Shown in pieces: positions 4,936 to 7,094 of a stretch of 7,094 nt of DNA. The DNA comes from Agrobacterium fabrum. GTDB taxonomy: Bacteria; Pseudomonadota; Alphaproteobacteria; Rhizobiales; Rhizobiaceae. The position numbers and the translations under genes were made by a program. The notes beneath the pieces are model-generated. The model worked only from the letters and a program-made list of their open reading frames with translations, had not been told where the DNA came from and did no database searches. The stretch is from positions 1 to 7,094 of the forward strand of contig QFOL01000207.1 in the NCBI GenBank assembly GCA_003241215.1, written 5' to 3'. Every line of letters starts with the position of its first letter. Positions within the stretch are counted from its first letter, which is position 1.

Positions 4936-7094
4936 ATGCCGGATGTAAATCCGACTGCTGTCAAAGCTAAGTCATTGTCAATCAAAGCTAAATTCGCAGC
5001 GCTCGTCACGGGCGCAACGCTGGTTTCATGCCTGTCCGTGGGATTGTTGTCCTACGAGACGGGCAAATCGGGCCTGATCGACGCCAGCAAAATCAGGCTC
5101 GAAACGGTTGCAAGCAACCAGTCGAAGCAGCTTGACGCCTATACTTTGCGTGTCGAACAGAGCATTTCCGAACTGTCGCAAAATGCCGCAATCGCCCAGG
5201 CGCTGGAAACCATGACCAATGTGGTGCCGACGGAAAAGGATGCGATCATCCAGGCATTCCGCCGCGAGGGTGTCTCCGAGGAGGAGCGCGCTTCCTTCAA
5301 CGGCGAAGGGCTGCGGCTGCTTTACGCCATCCGCCATGCAACGATCAACGCCACCATCGCCAGCGTCTGGCGCAACACCCGGGTCAGCGATATCTACGTC
5401 ATCGACAAGACCGGCCTCATTATCTATTCCGTGACCAAGGGCAAGAACTTCCTGACCAGCGTGACGGAACCGCAGAACGCCGCGATCAAGGAACTGTTCG
5501 AGCGCATCGAAGCCGGCAAGGACGGCGTCGTCAGCACCACCGGCTTCAGCGGCGGCGCCGATGATTCGGCCATGATCGGCATGCCGCTCGCCGTCTCCAA
5601 CTGGGGGCAGCTGCAGCGCAAGGGCGCCGTCATCATGCGCATTGCGGCCGACCGCATCGGCGCGGTGGTGACACCTGAAGAAACCGGCAAGACCATCGAC
5701 GACGCCGTTCTTCTGAGCGCCGACGGCAAACGCCGGGCGGGTGTGCTCTCGGGCGGTGCGGATGCCGCGGTTTCCGAAAGCCTTGCGGCCCTTTCGGGCA
5801 CAAGCGGGGATGGCACCGTGATGGCGCAGACGCCCGCAGGCAACATCTTCTACGCTTATCGCCCGGTCTCCGTTTTTGGACAGAAACATCTTCTGGCCAT
5901 CGGCCAGCAAGAGAGCAAGGTTCTCGCCGCCGCCAACGAACTGGCCTTCTGGGCAACGCTTGCAACACTTGCTGTTCTCGCGATCATGACATTCATCGGC
6001 ATTTTCGTATCCGCCAGCCTCACCAGGCCGCTGACCGGTCTCGCCGGGCTGATGGAGCGCCTCAACGGCGGCGAAAACGATATCGAGATCAAGGCCGTTT
6101 CCCGCGGCGATGAGATCGGCACCATGGCGCGTGCGCTGGAATCCTTCCGCCAGGGCATTCTGGACAAGCAGCGCATGGAAGCGGACGCCCACCGCAAGGG
6201 CGAGGAACTGGATGAAGAGCGGGCCCAGCGGGAGATGGAAAAGGCAAGAAGCGCCAGGGAGCTGGAAGAGGCTGTCGATGCGCTTGCGACCGGTCTCGCC
6301 AATCTCGCGGCCGGCAGGCTCGATCTCCGCATCGAGAAATCTTTCGTGCCGTCGCTCGATCATCTGCGCATCGATTTCAACAACTCCATGGCCGGGCTGG
6401 AAGCGACGATCTCCAATATCGGCGAAAGCGCCAACACCATCCGCTCCGGTTCCGGCGAACTGAAAAGCGCATCGGAAGACCTGTCGCGGCGCACCGAGCG
6501 CCAGGCCGCAGCCCTTGAAGAGGCGGCCGCAGCCCTCGGAGACATGACGCAGGCCGTCAATCTCTCACTGTCGCGCTGCAATGTCGCCGTCGAGGCGACG
6601 GCCGGCACGATGCAGGATGCGCACAAGTCCACGGCCGTCGTGAAGGAAGCGATCGTCGCGATGGAACGCATCGAAACCTCGTCGGCCAAGATCCGCCAGA
6701 TCATCGATGTCATCGACCAGATCGCCTTCCAGACCAATCTTCTGGCGCTGAATGCCGGCGTGGAAGCTGCGCGCGCCGGTGAAGCCGGAAAGGGCTTTGC
6801 CGTGGTGGCGCAGGAGGTTCGTGAACTGGCCCAGAAATCGGCCGCCGCCGCCCGTGACATCACGACGCTGATCGCCACCTCGGCGGGCGATGTGGAAAGC
6901 GGCGTAGCCCTGGTGCTGAAGACGGGCGAAAGCCTCGAGCAGATCCAGAAACGCATCCAGTCGGTCAACGACCAGATCGGCGAAATCGCCACGGCCTCGC
7001 GCGAACAGTCCGGCCGCCTCAGCGAGATCAACGCCTCCGTCAACGAACTCGACCATGTAACGCAGCAGAATGCGGCGATGGTGGAGGAAACCAC
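4936..7094 (+). CDS. Methyl-accepting chemotaxis protein, C-terminus cut by window end
   Basis: A transmembrane chemoreceptor that senses a ligand outside the inner membrane and controls the CheA/CheW kinase complex. There are 719 codons without a stop. A short basic N-terminus (SIKAKF) leads into membrane span 1 (about 20-40). The periplasmic sensor (about 41-334) contains a segment like the Cache fold, DIYVIDKTGLIIYSVTKG, near 155-172. Span 2 is about 336-361. A HAMP domain follows (about 360-410), with TRPL and the GDEIG signature at 391-395, then a charged coiled coil and a second HAMP-like linker (about 435-485; LAAGRLDLRI, LRIDFNNSM), an arrangement I associate with rhizobial receptors. 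The signalling hairpin tip is DQIAFQTNLLALNAGVEAAR (starting at D595), followed by GKGFAVVAQEVRELAQKSA. The visible end, NAAMVEETT, is the second methylation-helix motif, so probably about 30-100 residues are missing. The ligand is unknown. The start is ATG 4936, fixed by the GGAGG just upstream. Confidence 0.93.
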   Translation, partial: MPDVNPTAVKAKSLSIKAKFAALVTGATLVSCLSVGLLSYETGKSGLIDASKIRLETVASNQSKQLDAYTLRVEQSISELSQNAAIAQALETMTNVVPTEKDAIIQAFRREGVSEEERASFNGEGLRLLYAIRHATINATIASVWRNTRVSDIYVIDKTGLIIYSVTKGKNFLTSVTEPQNAAIKELFERIEAGKDGVVSTTGFSGGADDSAMIGMPLAVSNWGQLQRKGAVIMRIAADRIGAVVTPEETGKTIDDAVLLSADGKRRAGVLSGGADAAVSESLAALSGTSGDGTVMAQTPAGNIFYAYRPVSVFGQKHLLAIGQQESKVLAAANELAFWATLATLAVLAIMTFIGIFVSASLTRPLTGLAGLMERLNGGENDIEIKAVSRGDEIGTMARALESFRQGILDKQRMEADAHRKGEELDEERAQREMEKARSARELEEAVDALATGLANLAAGRLDLRIEKSFVPSLDHLRIDFNNSMAGLEATISNIGESANTIRSGSGELKSASEDLSRRTERQAAALEEAAAALGDMTQAVNLSLSRCNVAVEATAGTMQDAHKSTAVVKEAIVAMERIETSSAKIRQIIDVIDQIAFQTNLLALNAGVEAARAGEAGKGFAVVAQEVRELAQKSAAAARDITTLIATSAGDVESGVALVLKTGESLEQIQKRIQSVNDQIGEIATASREQSGRLSEINASVNELDHVTQQNAAMVEET

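Noticed and set aside
5026..6363. 445-codon minus-strand open frame inside the chemoreceptor gene
   Set aside because: It is the antisense shadow of a recognisable receptor with membrane spans, HAMP and signalling hairpin; its own translation has no domain or ribosome binding site I can see.
1..7094. Search for CRISPR arrays, tRNA or rRNA genes, insertion sequences, phage or defence genes
   Set aside because: No direct-repeat arrays, cloverleaf-like sequences, transposase motifs or terminal inverted repeats were seen by eye on either strand.

Overview
The window looks like two unrelated pieces of DNA joined near position 400. Bases 1 to about 400 carry, on the minus strand, the C-terminal part of a large LuxR-family regulator. 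Its sequence is of the actinobacterial type, closest in my memory to the mycobacterial ATPase/cyclase-LuxR proteins. From about 401 to the end, everything reads as an alphaproteobacterium of the Agrobacterium/Rhizobium group: a Prs protein with the alphaproteobacterial sequence style, a GT2/LAB_N/GT39/PAP2 envelope operon, and a methyl-accepting chemotaxis protein with a rhizobial architecture. These assignments come from remembered family sequences; no database search was run.

Layout. (1) 1-400, minus: LuxR regulator fragment, open at both ends. (2) 401-1060, plus: ribose-phosphate pyrophosphokinase (prs) without its first ~91-94 codons; the homology starts abruptly in the ATP-binding loop (ARQDRK). 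(3) 1061-1276: convergent intergenic gap with two GC-rich hairpins. (4) 1277-4739, minus: four overlapping genes, read in the order GT2 glycosyltransferase (4739-3906), LAB_N small membrane protein (3909-3598), GT39/ArnT-like membrane glycosyltransferase (3623-2118) and PAP2 phosphatase (2125-1277). (5) 4740-4935: divergent intergenic region with a hairpin, T7 and G6 tracts and a strong ribosome binding site. (6) 4936-7094, plus: methyl-accepting chemotaxis protein, cut by the window end inside its signalling domain.

How the genes work together. The four minus-strand genes form one translationally coupled operon. A plausible pathway is: GT2 charges a polyprenyl phosphate with a sugar on the cytoplasmic face; the LAB_N protein helps the lipid-linked sugar cross or be presented at the membrane; GT39 transfers the sugar to an acceptor in the periplasm (lipid A, core or another envelope glycan); PAP2 removes a phosphate from the acceptor or recycles the lipid carrier. 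The sugar and acceptor cannot be read from the sequence. The chemotaxis receptor and prs are neighbours without an obvious link to this pathway.

The most important caution is the join near 400. It beheads a housekeeping gene and fuses it tail-to-head with DNA of another phylum, with no visible mobile element. An assembly or library chimera is the simplest explanation.
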